Origin: CAVYUC01 sp963783085
Lineage (GTDB): Bacteria > Bacteroidota > Bacteroidia > Bacteroidales > Prolixibacteraceae
Reading direction: 5' to 3'
DNA length: 18,388 nucleotides
NCBI GenBank assembly: GCA_963783085.1
Contig: CAWAMJ010000001.1
Coordinates: 1-18,388 of the forward strand
The notes under the pieces were generated by a model, which searched no databases, was not told where the DNA came from, and was given only the letters and a program-made list of their open reading frames with translations. Every line of letters begins with the position of its first letter. Position 1 is the first letter of the stretch. Shown here one piece after another: positions 6,433 through 16,187 of this stretch. A program made the position numbers and the translations under genes.

Positions 6433-9400
6433 TTATTTCAAAACAATCATTTTTTTCCGGCTGATGAAATCACCATCGGCATTAAGCTGATAAAAGTAGA
6501 TTCCCGGCGGAACAGATAATCCTTTATCATTTTTTCCATCCCAGGAAACCGTGTAAAAACCGGCCTGTATTTTTGCTGATATCAGTTCCCGGACTACCTG
6601 TCCGAGGGAATTGTGCACTTTAATGCTGATATCGGCAGACCGCGGCAAACCATATTCAAACCGGGTTTGCGAGCGGAATGGATTTGGATAATTTTGATAG
6701 AGCACAAAATCTGAGGGCATACCTGCATTTTCATTGAGATCGGTGGTTATGCCAACCGGAATTTTACCGGCGAGTGGATCAACCAGCGTTACTTCTTCGA
6801 GTCTCAGGCCACTTCCTGCCGTGGCATTATTAGTTAATATGGCAGGAATATATAAAACCGGTCCTTCGCCGGGTTGGATTACATTGCCGTCGAGGCTGTA
6901 CATAAGAACAACCAGTTCACCGCCTGTTATGCGGCTGTTCACATTCAATCCGGAACTGCGGGGTGCCGTAACAGGTTCTCCCAGCGTTATGCTTTGAGGA
7001 TCGTAACTGAACCTGAGTTGCAGTCCGGCTACTTTTTCTGAGAAATCTGCCATCACCGGAATTTCGATGTTTTGACCTGATTCCAGGCTGGTGTTTTCAA
7101 TCCAAATCGTATTTTCACCCAGCGATTTTACAGCGAGCGACGGATTTTGCTGCGGATTATCAAGAATATAATGTACAATTTGAACGATATCTAATATATC
7201 CACATTTTCATCTGAATTGAAATCGGCGGCAAAAAATTCCTGTTCTGTCGGTTCAGGCAAATTTCCAAAAAAAATGTTTATTGCCCTTATCAGGTCGATA
7301 ATATCTACAACTCCGTCTCCGTTAACATCACCTTTTGATGCGTTAAAATAGAAGTTTCCATTTTGAGGAACGACAGGAATCGAAACTCCGTCTGAGTCAG
7401 AAAGGAGAACCTGAGATAGCTGGAGTTGTGAACTTTCTCCCGCCACAGCGTCAGAACTGATATTGTAGTTTATTTCCAAAATGGGGCCATCGCCCGGTTG
7501 AATAACCTTGCCTTCGGTATTGTAAAGGATAACTTTTAGTGCGCCAGAATTATTTTCATTGAAGCCCACTGTAAATCCGGAGCTTCGGTCGGTGGTGTTC
7601 ACCGCAGTAGCCGTTAAGTTATCAGGAACATCAGTTAATGTAAACTGTGCCCCGGCAATATCTTCAGCATTTTCGAGGTTGACAGAAACATTTCCGATTG
7701 AACCAGGAATTCCATAACTATCCTGCACAGCGAGAATAGTTTCAGATTTTTCCTGCTTCAGATATTCGGCAACATTCTCTACGTACATATCCCAGTTTTC
7801 CCCGTTGTTGCTGTTCAGGTATACTACTACTCTCGAATTTGGGGCCAAACTGAGTTCGCCGTAGTCAAATGCAACCGCTATCGGATATCCCTGGCCGCCG
7901 GGGTCTGTTCCGGCAATTGCTGTTCCGTCGCCCACAGTTTCGAATGTACCGTTACCTTCTGAAAGGTGTTTTATGGAATCGACCATAAAAGGCGAACTGC
8001 TGAGGATATGTTCCGGGTTGGTATAGAAATACCCAATTCTTACCGGGTTTATGGTTTGAGATTGTTTGATGCCGTTTGCACCCAATGCATTCAACAAGCT
8101 GTCGCGCCAGAGGCTGTATATTCTGGTGGTTTTGTTGAAATTCTCTCCGGCAAAAAATACTTTGCCTCCGTTTTGAAGGTAGTCCCGCAGGTTTTCGGTT
8201 CCCTGATTATTTGGAACTACTTTATAATCCACATACCAAACCTGGTCGAATGCATTTAAATCCAAAGTAGAAAAATAGTTTATATCATCTGAATAACGGA
8301 CGTTATATCCAAGTGATTTTAACTTAGAAACATCTGAAGATCTGTCCTCGCCGAATACCAGCAAATCAATTTCTGCATTCATTATATCCGGTGCTATAAA
8401 ATTTTCTGGTGACACAACTTCGTACTTAATTTCTGCAACACTTTTTTCAACGCTCATCGTTGCAGTCTGTGTCTCCGGAGTTAATGTCGCCCATCTTAAA
8501 ATTGATCGGGCTGACGCACTTCCACCGCGTTCAAATTGTATTGCATGAAAATCATATTCACGGTTAGGTTCCATATCAAATGTACCAGTTGTCGATCCAT
8601 TAGGATTCGTCCAGGTATTAACTACTTCGGTATTGCCAATTTTTAATATGCCGCCGTTATCGGTTATGAATTCGAAACTTTTTGTCACGGAAGAATTATC
8701 CTGTGTATGTAATACGATTTTACCATTCCATTCCGATACGAAATAGTCTGCCCCTATATGGTAATCAGGCGAGCCAGCCCCCCAGTCAAAATTAATATTG
8801 TTGACGTAATGATTAACCCCTTCATCAAGCATTTCATGGTTAAGAGAGTGATCCTTATTTAATTTAGGATAGGCATCTGAACCCGGCCAGTTTTGCCAGT
8901 ATTGGCTGTTGATATAGTTTGATTTAATATTGTAATAAGTAGCCAATAAACCGTTTTCAGGGATCCCGGGAGTTACTGGTTTTGGGTTATCCGGCAGATA
9001 AAGGAGATTGGACGGAACCACGTGGCGATTTTGAATTATACCCGGTTTCCACTCCAACCTGACATTAGATGAAGGTTGCGCGTTTGAAGTTTTTTTATAT
9101 ACAACTTTGATGTCATACATCTGGGTGTCAAGCGGGTGGGAATCATCTAGCCCATAATCTATCCGATAGGTGTTATCCGATACTTTATAAAACCCAGGAG
9201 AGAGAATTTCCATTGATTCAATCTCACTATTATAAACGGTATAAAATGAATAGATCCCCTGGTAAAGTCGTATTTTTCCTTCCCAAACAACAGCAAATTG
9301 ACCATCATTGTCCATACGTGGATCGGGATCATAATTATCCCAGCTGAAATTAATCTGCTGATCAATGCGTATAATATCCGGAGCGCCGCTAATATCATTT

Positions 9401-9666
9401 GGATCATTGTAATAGCTGCCCTGTAAGCCAGTACCAGGCATATCGAATGGCGGTGGTCCAATAGCTTCCGGCGGTATAACCTCCCATTCATCTGTGTACA
9501 TTTTTTTCCATTCCAATTTAAGCATAGCGGATTCGTCTTCTGCATCTCCCCGATGGTAATATGCCAGGACGAAAGGATATCCGCCTTCATTTTCGAAATG
9601 ACAGTCGTTCGATAGATAGGATATTGATTCTGCAGGATCGAACGAAATATGGAAATTGGGCACCAA
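6433..9666 (-). CDS. Giant T9SS-secreted modular protein, C-terminal part (PA14, cohesin-like, dockerin-like, CTD)
   Basis: Downstream segment of the giant gene, in frame after the lesion at about 9663. In full-length numbering (add 1427) it finishes PA14-like module 1 (to about 1480) and carries PA14-like module 2 (1506-1635, GLQGSYYND...) and module 3 (1664-1819, GLLATYYN...). Next come a GATase1/ThuA-like domain (1852-2067, with LRDYLQNGGKVFFAGE), a cohesin-like beta-sandwich (2071-2202), a dockerin-like pair of calcium loops (2205-2265: GDVNGDGVVDIIDL and ADFNSDENVDILDI), and a second cohesin-like domain (2278-2405). The end is a type A T9SS sorting domain (2410-2504: YQNYPNPF, GIYFYQL, KKMIVLK). 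The two cohesin-like domains share VIQPG-D/E-GP and V-LxD and are internal duplicates. No signal peptide lies at the segment start, and its nominal first codon is TTG inside PA14 module 1, so it is not an independent gene. The product would cross the outer membrane by T9SS. Confidence 0.88.
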   Translation of the reverse strand: MVPNFHISFDPAESISYLSNDCHFENEGGYPFVLAYYHRGDAEDESAMLKLEWKKMYTDEWEVIPPEAIGPPPFDMPGTGLQGSYYNDPNDISGAPDIIRIDQQINFSWDNYDPDPRMDNDGQFAVVWEGKIRLYQGIYSFYTVYNSEIESMEILSPGFYKVSDNTYRIDYGLDDSHPLDTQMYDIKVVYKKTSNAQPSSNVRLEWKPGIIQNRHVVPSNLLYLPDNPKPVTPGIPENGLLATYYNIKSNYINSQYWQNWPGSDAYPKLNKDHSLNHEMLDEGVNHYVNNINFDWGAGSPDYHIGADYFVSEWNGKIVLHTQDNSSVTKSFEFITDNGGILKIGNTEVVNTWTNPNGSTTGTFDMEPNREYDFHAIQFERGGSASARSILRWATLTPETQTATMSVEKSVAEIKYEVVSPENFIAPDIMNAEIDLLVFGEDRSSDVSKLKSLGYNVRYSDDINYFSTLDLNAFDQVWYVDYKVVPNNQGTENLRDYLQNGGKVFFAGENFNKTTRIYSLWRDSLLNALGANGIKQSQTINPVRIGYFYTNPEHILSSSPFMVDSIKHLSEGNGTFETVGDGTAIAGTDPGGQGYPIAVAFDYGELSLAPNSRVVVYLNSNNGENWDMYVENVAEYLKQEKSETILAVQDSYGIPGSIGNVSVNLENAEDIAGAQFTLTDVPDNLTATAVNTTDRSSGFTVGFNENNSGALKVILYNTEGKVIQPGDGPILEINYNISSDAVAGESSQLQLSQVLLSDSDGVSIPVVPQNGNFYFNASKGDVNGDGVVDIIDLIRAINIFFGNLPEPTEQEFFAADFNSDENVDILDIVQIVHYILDNPQQNPSLAVKSLGENTIWIENTSLESGQNIEIPVMADFSEKVAGLQLRFSYDPQSITLGEPVTAPRSSGLNVNSRITGGELVVLMYSLDGNVIQPGEGPVLYIPAILTNNATAGSGLRLEEVTLVDPLAGKIPVGITTDLNENAGMPSDFVLYQNYPNPFRSQTRFEYGLPRSADISIKVHNSLGQVVRELISAKIQAGFYTVSWDGKNDKGLSVPPGIYFYQLNADGDFISRKKMIVLK
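9657..9666 (-). other. Frameshift site in the giant gene
   Basis: The upstream frame reads ...DADNNHW (W1428, codon at 9665-9663) and then leaves the PA14 domain. The other frame resumes exactly with VPNFHISF (valine codon at 9663-9661). The two codons share one base, so adding one G (TGGTG to TGGGTG) restores a continuous PA14 domain and one frame of 2504 residues from 13946 to 6433. This is the same kind of single-base loss from a run of three as in the rhamnulokinase gene. Confidence 0.85.
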
Positions 9667-12600
9667 TGATTATTATCGGCGTCTTTTGCCCCATCAACCG
9701 CAAAATTCACCCAATCGTCAGCGGTGATCCGGAAAGTATAATCCCCTTCATTTGGGAATAGAAGTGTTCCTTCATAACGCGCCGAGAAATTATTTTCCTG
9801 ACCAGCAATTCGCGACCCAATTTTTGTATCCGGATTTCTTTCCGACCAGTCAAATTTGATTTGAGGTTCGTTTCTGAAAATCACAGGATGTGTCCATGTT
9901 GAGGTAGAACCAGCAGAGCCATCATTAAAATATATGGCACGGGCACCGGAGGATAAACCGTTTAATTCCTGCTCTACTGCCTGAAATTCTTCGAAATTTA
10001 AAAGTTCATCATTGCCGTCTCCGTTTTCCCAAATCCAATGTTTTTCATCGGAATTTGCCAATCGATAAATATCGTAATCAAAACTGTGTCCGATTTCAGA
10101 CAGAGGTTGGGAAGCATTTATATTAATCCAGGCGCCTGAAATTCCCATATTATTTCCTTCAGGTATAATAATTTGATTATGGTGAACATTTACATTTTCG
10201 CTTTTGTAAGGACTTCCGCGATAATCGTACCGAACTATGATGCCGTTCATGTTTTCTCCTGCGTCAACTATGTTATTATAAACTTCAACGTCATGTGAGG
10301 TGGAAATTTGAATTTGTGCATGCATAAATTTATCGCTAATTGAACCACTGGTTCTTCCTGCACCATTGCGCCTGGAAATGTTGTTCCGGATTACTGCAGA
10401 ACCACTTATTTCGTGAAATATACCGTTATCTAAATTATCTTCCACAGTATTATTTTCATAAAGTGTACCAACATTATCGATATCTGTCCAAAGACCCGCG
10501 CCCCTGTTTTCTCGTACTATATTGTTCCTTACTTTTAGGTTTTCGGTTTTTGTGAATTTAGTTCCTCCTCCTTCCCATGTCCAGCTGTATCCCACCTCTG
10601 CTTTGCCATTTTTAATAATCTGGTTACCATCAATCACGGTGTTTTTGATGATGGGGTCGATTACGCGACTGGCTTTAATGCCGATTTGTCCATTATCATG
10701 TACATTATTATTTCGAACAATGGAATAAGAACCGGCAATGATGCCGGCGCTGTGATTGAGTCGGACTTCATTGTCTTCAATTGTCCAGTAGTTGCCAGGA
10801 TCCTGAAATCCAACAGCGCCGAACTGTCCCGGATTGGCAAATTTTTCGATGATTAAATTACGAACGGTTACATTATTTGCTATTTTTTCAGCATCGGTAT
10901 ATGGGAATTTTGTTGGAGATTGTTCCCGCACGGGGGGCCATTCCGGCGGTGTGATTCTGGGACCGCTAAAAGCATATCCGGTGACACTGATTTCATACTT
11001 ATGTCCTGCTGGATCATTCTTTATATATATTTTTCTTATTGCACCGTCATATAAACGGTCTCCTAATGGAGAATCCCGTTCGAAATACCATGCTTGAGTT
11101 GTTTCATCATTAAAATCTGACAATTCCTGGAGTGATTTTACCTGCTGGCAGAATTTATCATCTATAAATAGATCTTCCGGAAAATTGCACGGAATGTCAT
11201 TTTCACATCGTTCCTCATGATAGATTTCATTATGCAATACATCCGGAGCTGAAGCTACCCAATAATTTCCCTCATGAAACCAATCATCAATCAAAGTTGC
11301 ACCACTTAACACAGCTCCATCCTGTCCGATAAAACTATCCCCGTCTTTGGGGATTATTGGCTGCATCCTGTGAATTCCTTTGTTGCCCTGGCGATCAGTC
11401 GACATCAGTATAAATGTAGTTCCTTCAGGATTTGAACTAACGTTTGGTTGAATATCGTCACCTACATAAATAGGAATTCCGTTAACATATACAGGAATCA
11501 CCATTAATGCATCTAAATAAAAATTTTTATCAATTCCCTGCCCGGGATCATATTCGTCGTTAATGTATTTTATTCCGATGGCATGAGTGCCGTATTCAAT
11601 TCCGCCGATATAAACTGAAGTTAACTCATTGCATAAATTGTTGTGGTTCCATTGAGCAGTTGTTTTATACTCACCATCAATATAAATTTCCATTTCAACC
11701 GGAGCAGGCTGATCTGCAATTCCGCGAAGTACCAGTTGGTCATACTCATCGCCAAATTTCATCAGGTATTCCGCCGTTGCACCGGATGATTCGCCGTAAA
11801 CGTATGTATGTGTTTCTCCGCATTTGTCGGTTATGTCAGTTATGCCTGAAATATCATCCAATCCATAAAATTTTTCTGACCATCTCCAGTTGTTTACACC
11901 AGTTACTTCGTCTGATTGATAACCTGCGCCAAATTTTCCTTTGGGCAACCCTAATGTTAAACCCGGAACCGCATTCGTTCTAATGAACATTAGTGCATCA
12001 AGGTAAAAATTTCGGTCAATTTCCTGTTCTGGTTGGTATAAATCATTAATGTATCGTATAGCAACGGCATGAGTGCCATATTCAACACCATCAATTTTTA
12101 TAAAAGCCATTTCGTTACACAAATCCCCATGATTCCATTCTGCCGTAGTTTTCAATTGACCATCAACATACACTTCCATGATAACCGGTGCAGGTTGATC
12201 GGCAATACCACGCAAAACCAACTGGCTATAATCTCCACCAAACTTCATTAAATATTCTGCTGTAGCGCCGGAGGAATCACCAAACACATATATATGTTCT
12301 TCATTGCACTGGTCTTTAATTCCAAGAATTGCATCAATCTTAGCCAACCCATAATATTTTTCCGCCCAACGCCAATTATTAGGTTCAGTTATATCATTTG
12401 TATGACTTCCAAGACTAAAATTTCTGGAGGATTCACCATTTGTTAAGCTTTGCATTTCGTCCTGGAAATCTTCTAGTCTGATTAATGCCATATCACCCCG
12501 TGCAATTTCCAAGTCATTGATTATCTTTTTATTATTCTCAACATTTACATTTGCGCAGTTAATCCATGACGGATTAATTGAGGAATCAACCATCCTGTCC

Positions 12601-13946
12601 AGAGTATCAATCAGTGCGGTACCGTTTAAAGAAATTGTTACCTTATCTGATGTTTTACCGTCATCGGTTTTCCAGTTTTTATTTACGACTACAAGATAAT
12701 AATCGTTTTTGTCCTTATCGCCAACATTATTTTGTGCATTAAAAACTCCAATACAAAAATGAGGGTTTGAGATTGAAGAAATTAAGTTTAGAGAATTCTG
12801 ATTGTCATCCGATGGCGTATGAAGACTGTCTTCTCCTGAAATCAAATCAATAGAACTTCCATGAAGAGTGGTAATCCATTTCATCTCATTCACTATAATA
12901 TTTCCGGCGTTATTTAGTTTAAGATTAACATTACTTACCCAGTCATAAGTAGGAGTAGTGTAACCATCTTCATCCAGGAGCGCATTTCCAAAGGATCCTG
13001 TAGAGGAGTAAGGCCAATAAGTAAGACCGATAGCGCCATAGGCGACAGGAATATGGGCTACATACTTCATAATTTCAGGAGTTCTTGGTGCTGGTTTTTT
13101 TTCATCATTTACTTCCTTGGCTTTTGCAATAGTTCGAACAACCGACATAAAATATACATCCAGTTCCGATGTAACTTCAGCCATTATCCGGAGCGCCTTA
13201 TAGTAGGCTGTATCATACTTTGGCTTTTGTAAATAATCGTTTGTCACACTAATAGGGTATTTGTCAAATGAAACGATGTTACTTCCACTTTCATTGAAAT
13301 AGGCTTTAAGATAATCTGTTCCATTCTTGCCTATATGATCACTTGTTGGGCTATATAAATTAGCTATTCCAAATCGTTTCGGATCATTGGTTTCAAAATA
13401 ATTAATCCACTTAACTGTTTCAGCTAATTGATCCATTGATGGCTCATCAGCTAAATGATAACCAACGATATGATCGAGATTTGCATAATCAGTCTTAACT
13501 TCAAGAGCAGTGCTTTCTCTATAATCTCTAAGTTTTTCTTCATTTTCATTTCTTTCCTGACGAGAGCGATTAAATCTTTCTTCATAAACTAATAATTGAA
13601 TTTCTCCACCAACAGATTCAATAAGATCATTGATATATTTGGCTTCACCAAAATTAAGATTCTCTCGGTTATTAACTGAGCCCTGATCTGGAATACCTGA
13701 AAGCATATTAAATCCTGCTTGCTTGATTGTATTCAAATTCATCTTATCATCATGTTCATTTTCGAAATAGATTGGTTCCTGCCACGTCATAATTATGAAT
13801 TTATCCGGTTCCCATTCTTCTGTATCTGCAGCGGTGTTTTTTAAAACAGAGAGTGATTTTTTATTATCACTGATCATTTCAGGCGCTTGTGCAAACATGC
13901 CAAAGCATGCCCATATTCCTATCAAAAAAAGTAAAGTTGATTTCAT
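9659..13946 (-). CDS. Giant T9SS-secreted modular protein, N-terminal part (GH-A-like barrel, CBMs, beta-helix)
   Basis: Signal peptide (1-20, ends FAQ) then a TIM-barrel domain (about 48-365) of GH-A-clan appearance: strand 1 IIMTWQEP, strand 4 YHLADEPS with candidate acid E168, FDKYP (228-231), and the final strand GAIGLTYWPY. A C-terminal beta domain follows (366-491). Two near-identical modules (510-656 and 671-818) match the CBM36/60 calcium-dependent xylan-binding pattern: LVLRG, M-E-x-YxDG, YGTHA, YIND-YxPxxxIDxNFYLDAL. Then come a right-handed parallel beta-helix (about 820-1280, with repeated N-N and DN turns such as IVRNNNVHDNGQIG), an EF-hand-like loop (N1308-E1319) and the first half of a PA14 module (from 1333). 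The frame leaves its true course after W1428 and reads out-of-frame to a stop at 9159. Polysaccharide binding and cleavage at the cell surface is the likely role; substrate and linkage are unknown. The start at 13946 gives the signal peptide and follows an A-rich leader. Confidence 0.88.
11493..12419 (-). repeat. Tandem duplication of a CBM36/60-like module inside the giant gene
   Basis: Residues 510-656 (12419-11979) and 671-818 (11936-11493) are two copies of one module of about 147 residues. Shared strings include NNWRW, SSGATAEYLMKFG, QLVLRGIADQPAPV, KTTA-WNH and NFYLDALM. At the DNA level the copies differ mostly at third codon positions, so the duplication is old and both copies have been held at the protein level. 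Confidence 0.88.
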
Positions 13947-14449
13947 AGCGGTTTTTTTTAAGTTTTTAATCTAAATCTGTAATTCAGTCGAAAGTTTGTT
14001 TAATACTTGTACGGAGCGATTTTGTATAAAGAAGAATGCAAAAAACCAATCGTAGTCCTGCCGTTCAGGAGTTATATGCTCGATATGATTTTTTCACGGG
14101 TTTTGGGTTTAAGAAATAATTCACGAAAATACAACTGGTTATAAATGGATCCGATGTTTTGGAAACAAGTTTTAATTCAGCGCAAATGAACAGCCGCTTT
14201 AATGTGAGGTAAGAAATCCGGGATTTGTTCTGTTCATCGTTTCTCGGAACAAACAATTAAAGTTACAAAAACATAAATCGTAAGTCAATGGTTATAAGTA
14301 ATTTGGAATTATTATGATTAAGACGGTATGTTTTGTGGAACTCTCAAAAAATAAATTGGAAATTGAAAAAAACAGATCGCTCAAGAAATTATAAAAATTA
14401 CAAAGTTGTAAAATTGCTACTTTTGGCGGTCGAAAATAAATTTCACAAC
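13947..14449. promoter_or_regulatory. Divergent intergenic region with TGTTC/GAACA word cluster
   Basis: About 500 bases without a supported gene, lying between the giant gene (-) and the M28 peptidase (+). The words TGTTC or GAACA occur four times in 14187-14253. They form two interleaved inverted pairs: ATGAACAG (14186-14193) with CTGTTCAT (14230-14237), and TTTGTTC (14224-14230) with GAACAAA (14247-14253). This could be an operator cluster serving one or both genes. I found no TAnnTTTG box for the giant gene. Frames opening upstream of 14450 lack coding character. Confidence 0.35.
14418..14425 (+). promoter_or_regulatory. Possible -7 element for the M28 peptidase
   Basis: TACTTTTG matches the Bacteroidota -7 consensus TAnnTTTG and lies 24 bases before the ATG at 14450. 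No TTTG is seen at the right distance upstream, so the call is tentative. If true, transcription starts after the codons of the longer upstream frame, which supports the start at 14450. Confidence 0.35.
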
Positions 14450-15934
14450 ATGGTTTCAAAGAAACTTTTTTTTACGCTGTCGCTGGCTTTTATTGCATTA
14501 TTCGGTGTCGCGCAAAACAGCGCTGAAAAAGAACAGGTTTTATCTACTTTTCATTCGGTCTCGAGCAACGAAATCTTGAAATTTGCGGAAGAACTGACTT
14601 CTGATAAATACAAAGGTCGGTTATCGGGTTCCCCGGAATTTCTGGAAGCAGCGAAATGGTGTGCCGACCGATTTAAGGAGTGGGGGATTCAACCTGCGAA
14701 TAACGGAAGCTATTTTCAGTATTTCCCGAATGAGTATTCTGATGTAGTTTCAAAAGGGAGTGTAACTTATTATCCAGCAGCCAGTGAAGAAATTCCGCTT
14801 CAGTTTTTGGATGATTACCTGCCCGGCTCCAACTCAGCTTCGGGAACGGTAACCGGAAACCTGGTTTACGCCGGCTACGGAATCACTGCGCCTGAGCTGG
14901 ATTACGACGATTATAAAAATGTGGATGTAAAAGGCAAAATCATTCTACTTGAGTCCGGAATTCCATATACCAGAAACGATACAACGCTTGCCCGGTGGAC
15001 ACCATACGCATATCACCGGTACAAATTCAGGAATGCGGTTGAACATGGGGCTGCGGGAATGCTCTATCTGAGCAAATTAGCCAATCCAAATACAGTCAAT
15101 CTCGAAAATTTTGTTTATGCCCACATCGACCAGAAAATTGCTGATCAGATTTTCACCGGTGCCGGGAGAAATTATGCAGATATAAAAAAAGAACTTGCAG
15201 AAATGAAGGTTCCCTCTTTTGCCCTGCCCGAAAATCTAACTGTATCCATTACGGCAAAAACCAGCTATTTTCCAGATGCAAAAGCTTGCAACGTGGTCGG
15301 TATGATTGAAGGTATTGACCCGGAACTGAAAAACGAAGTAATAATTATTGGTGGTCATCTTGACGGACAGGGCTATCTCGGCGAAATTTTCCCAAGTGCA
15401 CTTGACAATGCATCGGGCGTTGCCGATATTTTGGGGGCTGCAAAAGCGTTTGCCGAATCGACAGTTAAGCCGAAACGCTCCATCTTGTTTATTTTGTTTG
15501 GCGGCGAAGAGTGTGGTTTGTACGGCAGTAAGTTTTATGCAGAAAATCCGCTGTTCCCGATTGATAAAACCATAATGATGATCAACCTTGATATGGTGGG
15601 TAATGGTACCGGATTTTATACAGCAAACGGAAAAAGCTATCCTGAACTGTTCATCCATTTTGAAAATGCAAACGATAAATACATCCATCGCGAAATGGAT
15701 GCTTCGGAATGGCGGAAAAATTATGGCCGTCCCCGTTCAGATGAATCTAATTTTGAAAACGCCGGAATAAGAACGTTGGGACTGTGGACCAGAAATTCAG
15801 TTTTTCCGGTGTATTACCACGACCCGCGCGACAACACGGATGTACTTACGCCTGAAATTATGGAAGACGCTGCCAAATTGCTGTACCTCGGAATTTTGGG
15901 AATTGCAAACGACGAAACAATCACCGTGAACTAA
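14450..15934 (+). CDS. Secreted M28-family zinc metallopeptidase with PA domain
   Basis: 494 residues from the ATG at 14450, chosen because it opens a signal peptide (MVSKKLFFTLSLAFIALFGVAQ); the same frame extends upstream to 14333 but adds an unlikely basic leader. A PA (protease-associated) insert spans roughly residues 120-260 (GNLVYAGYGI, VKGKIILLESG, HGAAGMLYLS). The M28 catalytic domain shows the full two-zinc set: H303 with D305 (GGHLDG), D319 (ALDNASG), E353-E354 (GGEECG), D381 (NLDMVG) and H457 (YYHDPRDN). It is an aminopeptidase-like exopeptidase acting in the periplasm or outside the cell; exact substrate is unknown. It is divergent from the giant gene and about 250 bases upstream of the sigma gene, which has its own promoter, so it is probably transcribed alone. 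Confidence 0.92.
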   Translation: MVSKKLFFTLSLAFIALFGVAQNSAEKEQVLSTFHSVSSNEILKFAEELTSDKYKGRLSGSPEFLEAAKWCADRFKEWGIQPANNGSYFQYFPNEYSDVVSKGSVTYYPAASEEIPLQFLDDYLPGSNSASGTVTGNLVYAGYGITAPELDYDDYKNVDVKGKIILLESGIPYTRNDTTLARWTPYAYHRYKFRNAVEHGAAGMLYLSKLANPNTVNLENFVYAHIDQKIADQIFTGAGRNYADIKKELAEMKVPSFALPENLTVSITAKTSYFPDAKACNVVGMIEGIDPELKNEVIIIGGHLDGQGYLGEIFPSALDNASGVADILGAAKAFAESTVKPKRSILFILFGGEECGLYGSKFYAENPLFPIDKTIMMINLDMVGNGTGFYTANGKSYPELFIHFENANDKYIHREMDASEWRKNYGRPRSDESNFENAGIRTLGLWTRNSVFPVYYHDPRDNTDVLTPEIMEDAAKLLYLGILGIANDETITVN

Positions 15935-16117
15935 ATCCTCAACGATTCCCATTTGAAATTAACATGCGGAAGTAAAACTGCTTTTTTCTTTGCTGTTTTT
16001 ATTCCATCTTTTAGTTAATAGTCAGTTTTAAATCGCAGCAGGTTGGGCAATTTGTCCGTCTTTATTTCCGCTCCTTTGGTAAAAGCCCATTCACGGGTTA
16101 TCTCTTTTTACCGAAAA

Positions 16118-16148
16118 TTTGACTGCTATTTTTTTTTAAATATATTTG
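16118..16148 (+). promoter_or_regulatory. Promoter of the ECF sigma gene
   Basis: TTTG at 16118-16121, a 19-base spacer, then TATATTTG at 16141-16148. This is an exact match to the Bacteroides primary-sigma consensus (TTTG, 19-21 bases, TAnnTTTG). Transcription should begin near 16154, giving a leader of about 35 bases before the ATG at 16188. The rest of 15935-16117 shows no gene and only weak hairpins. Confidence 0.7.
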
Positions 16149-16151
16149 TTT

Positions 16152-16179
16152 ACAACTGCTGTAAAACAACTGCTGTAAA
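16152..16179 (+). repeat. 14-bp tandem duplication in the sigma-gene leader
   Basis: ACAACTGCTGTAAA occurs twice back to back (16152-16165 and 16166-16179), followed by a partial third ACAAC at 16181. It overlaps the predicted transcription start and lies between the promoter and the start codon. It could be a regulator-binding site or a slippage-prone leader. Confidence 0.85.
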
Positions 16180-16187
16180 AACAACGG

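Noticed and set aside
9159..9656. Continuation of the N-terminal half of the giant gene past W1428 as a native C-terminus
   Set aside because: The reading loses all domain likeness at W1428, while the other frame continues the PA14 domain seamlessly.
6433..13946. Cellulosome scaffoldin
   Set aside because: Only two cohesin-like domains and one dockerin-like domain in cis, with T9SS export and no partner genes visible; a classical cellulosome is not supported.
14333..14449. 39-residue N-terminal extension of the M28 peptidase
   Set aside because: It is basic and lacks a signal peptide, while the ATG at 14450 opens a proper one; a possible -7 box also lies inside the extension.
16078..16112. 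Hairpin GGTAAAAG...CTTTTTACC as terminator of the M28 gene
   Set aside because: It lies about 140 bases past the stop, needs a bulge and a large internal loop, and sits just before the sigma promoter.
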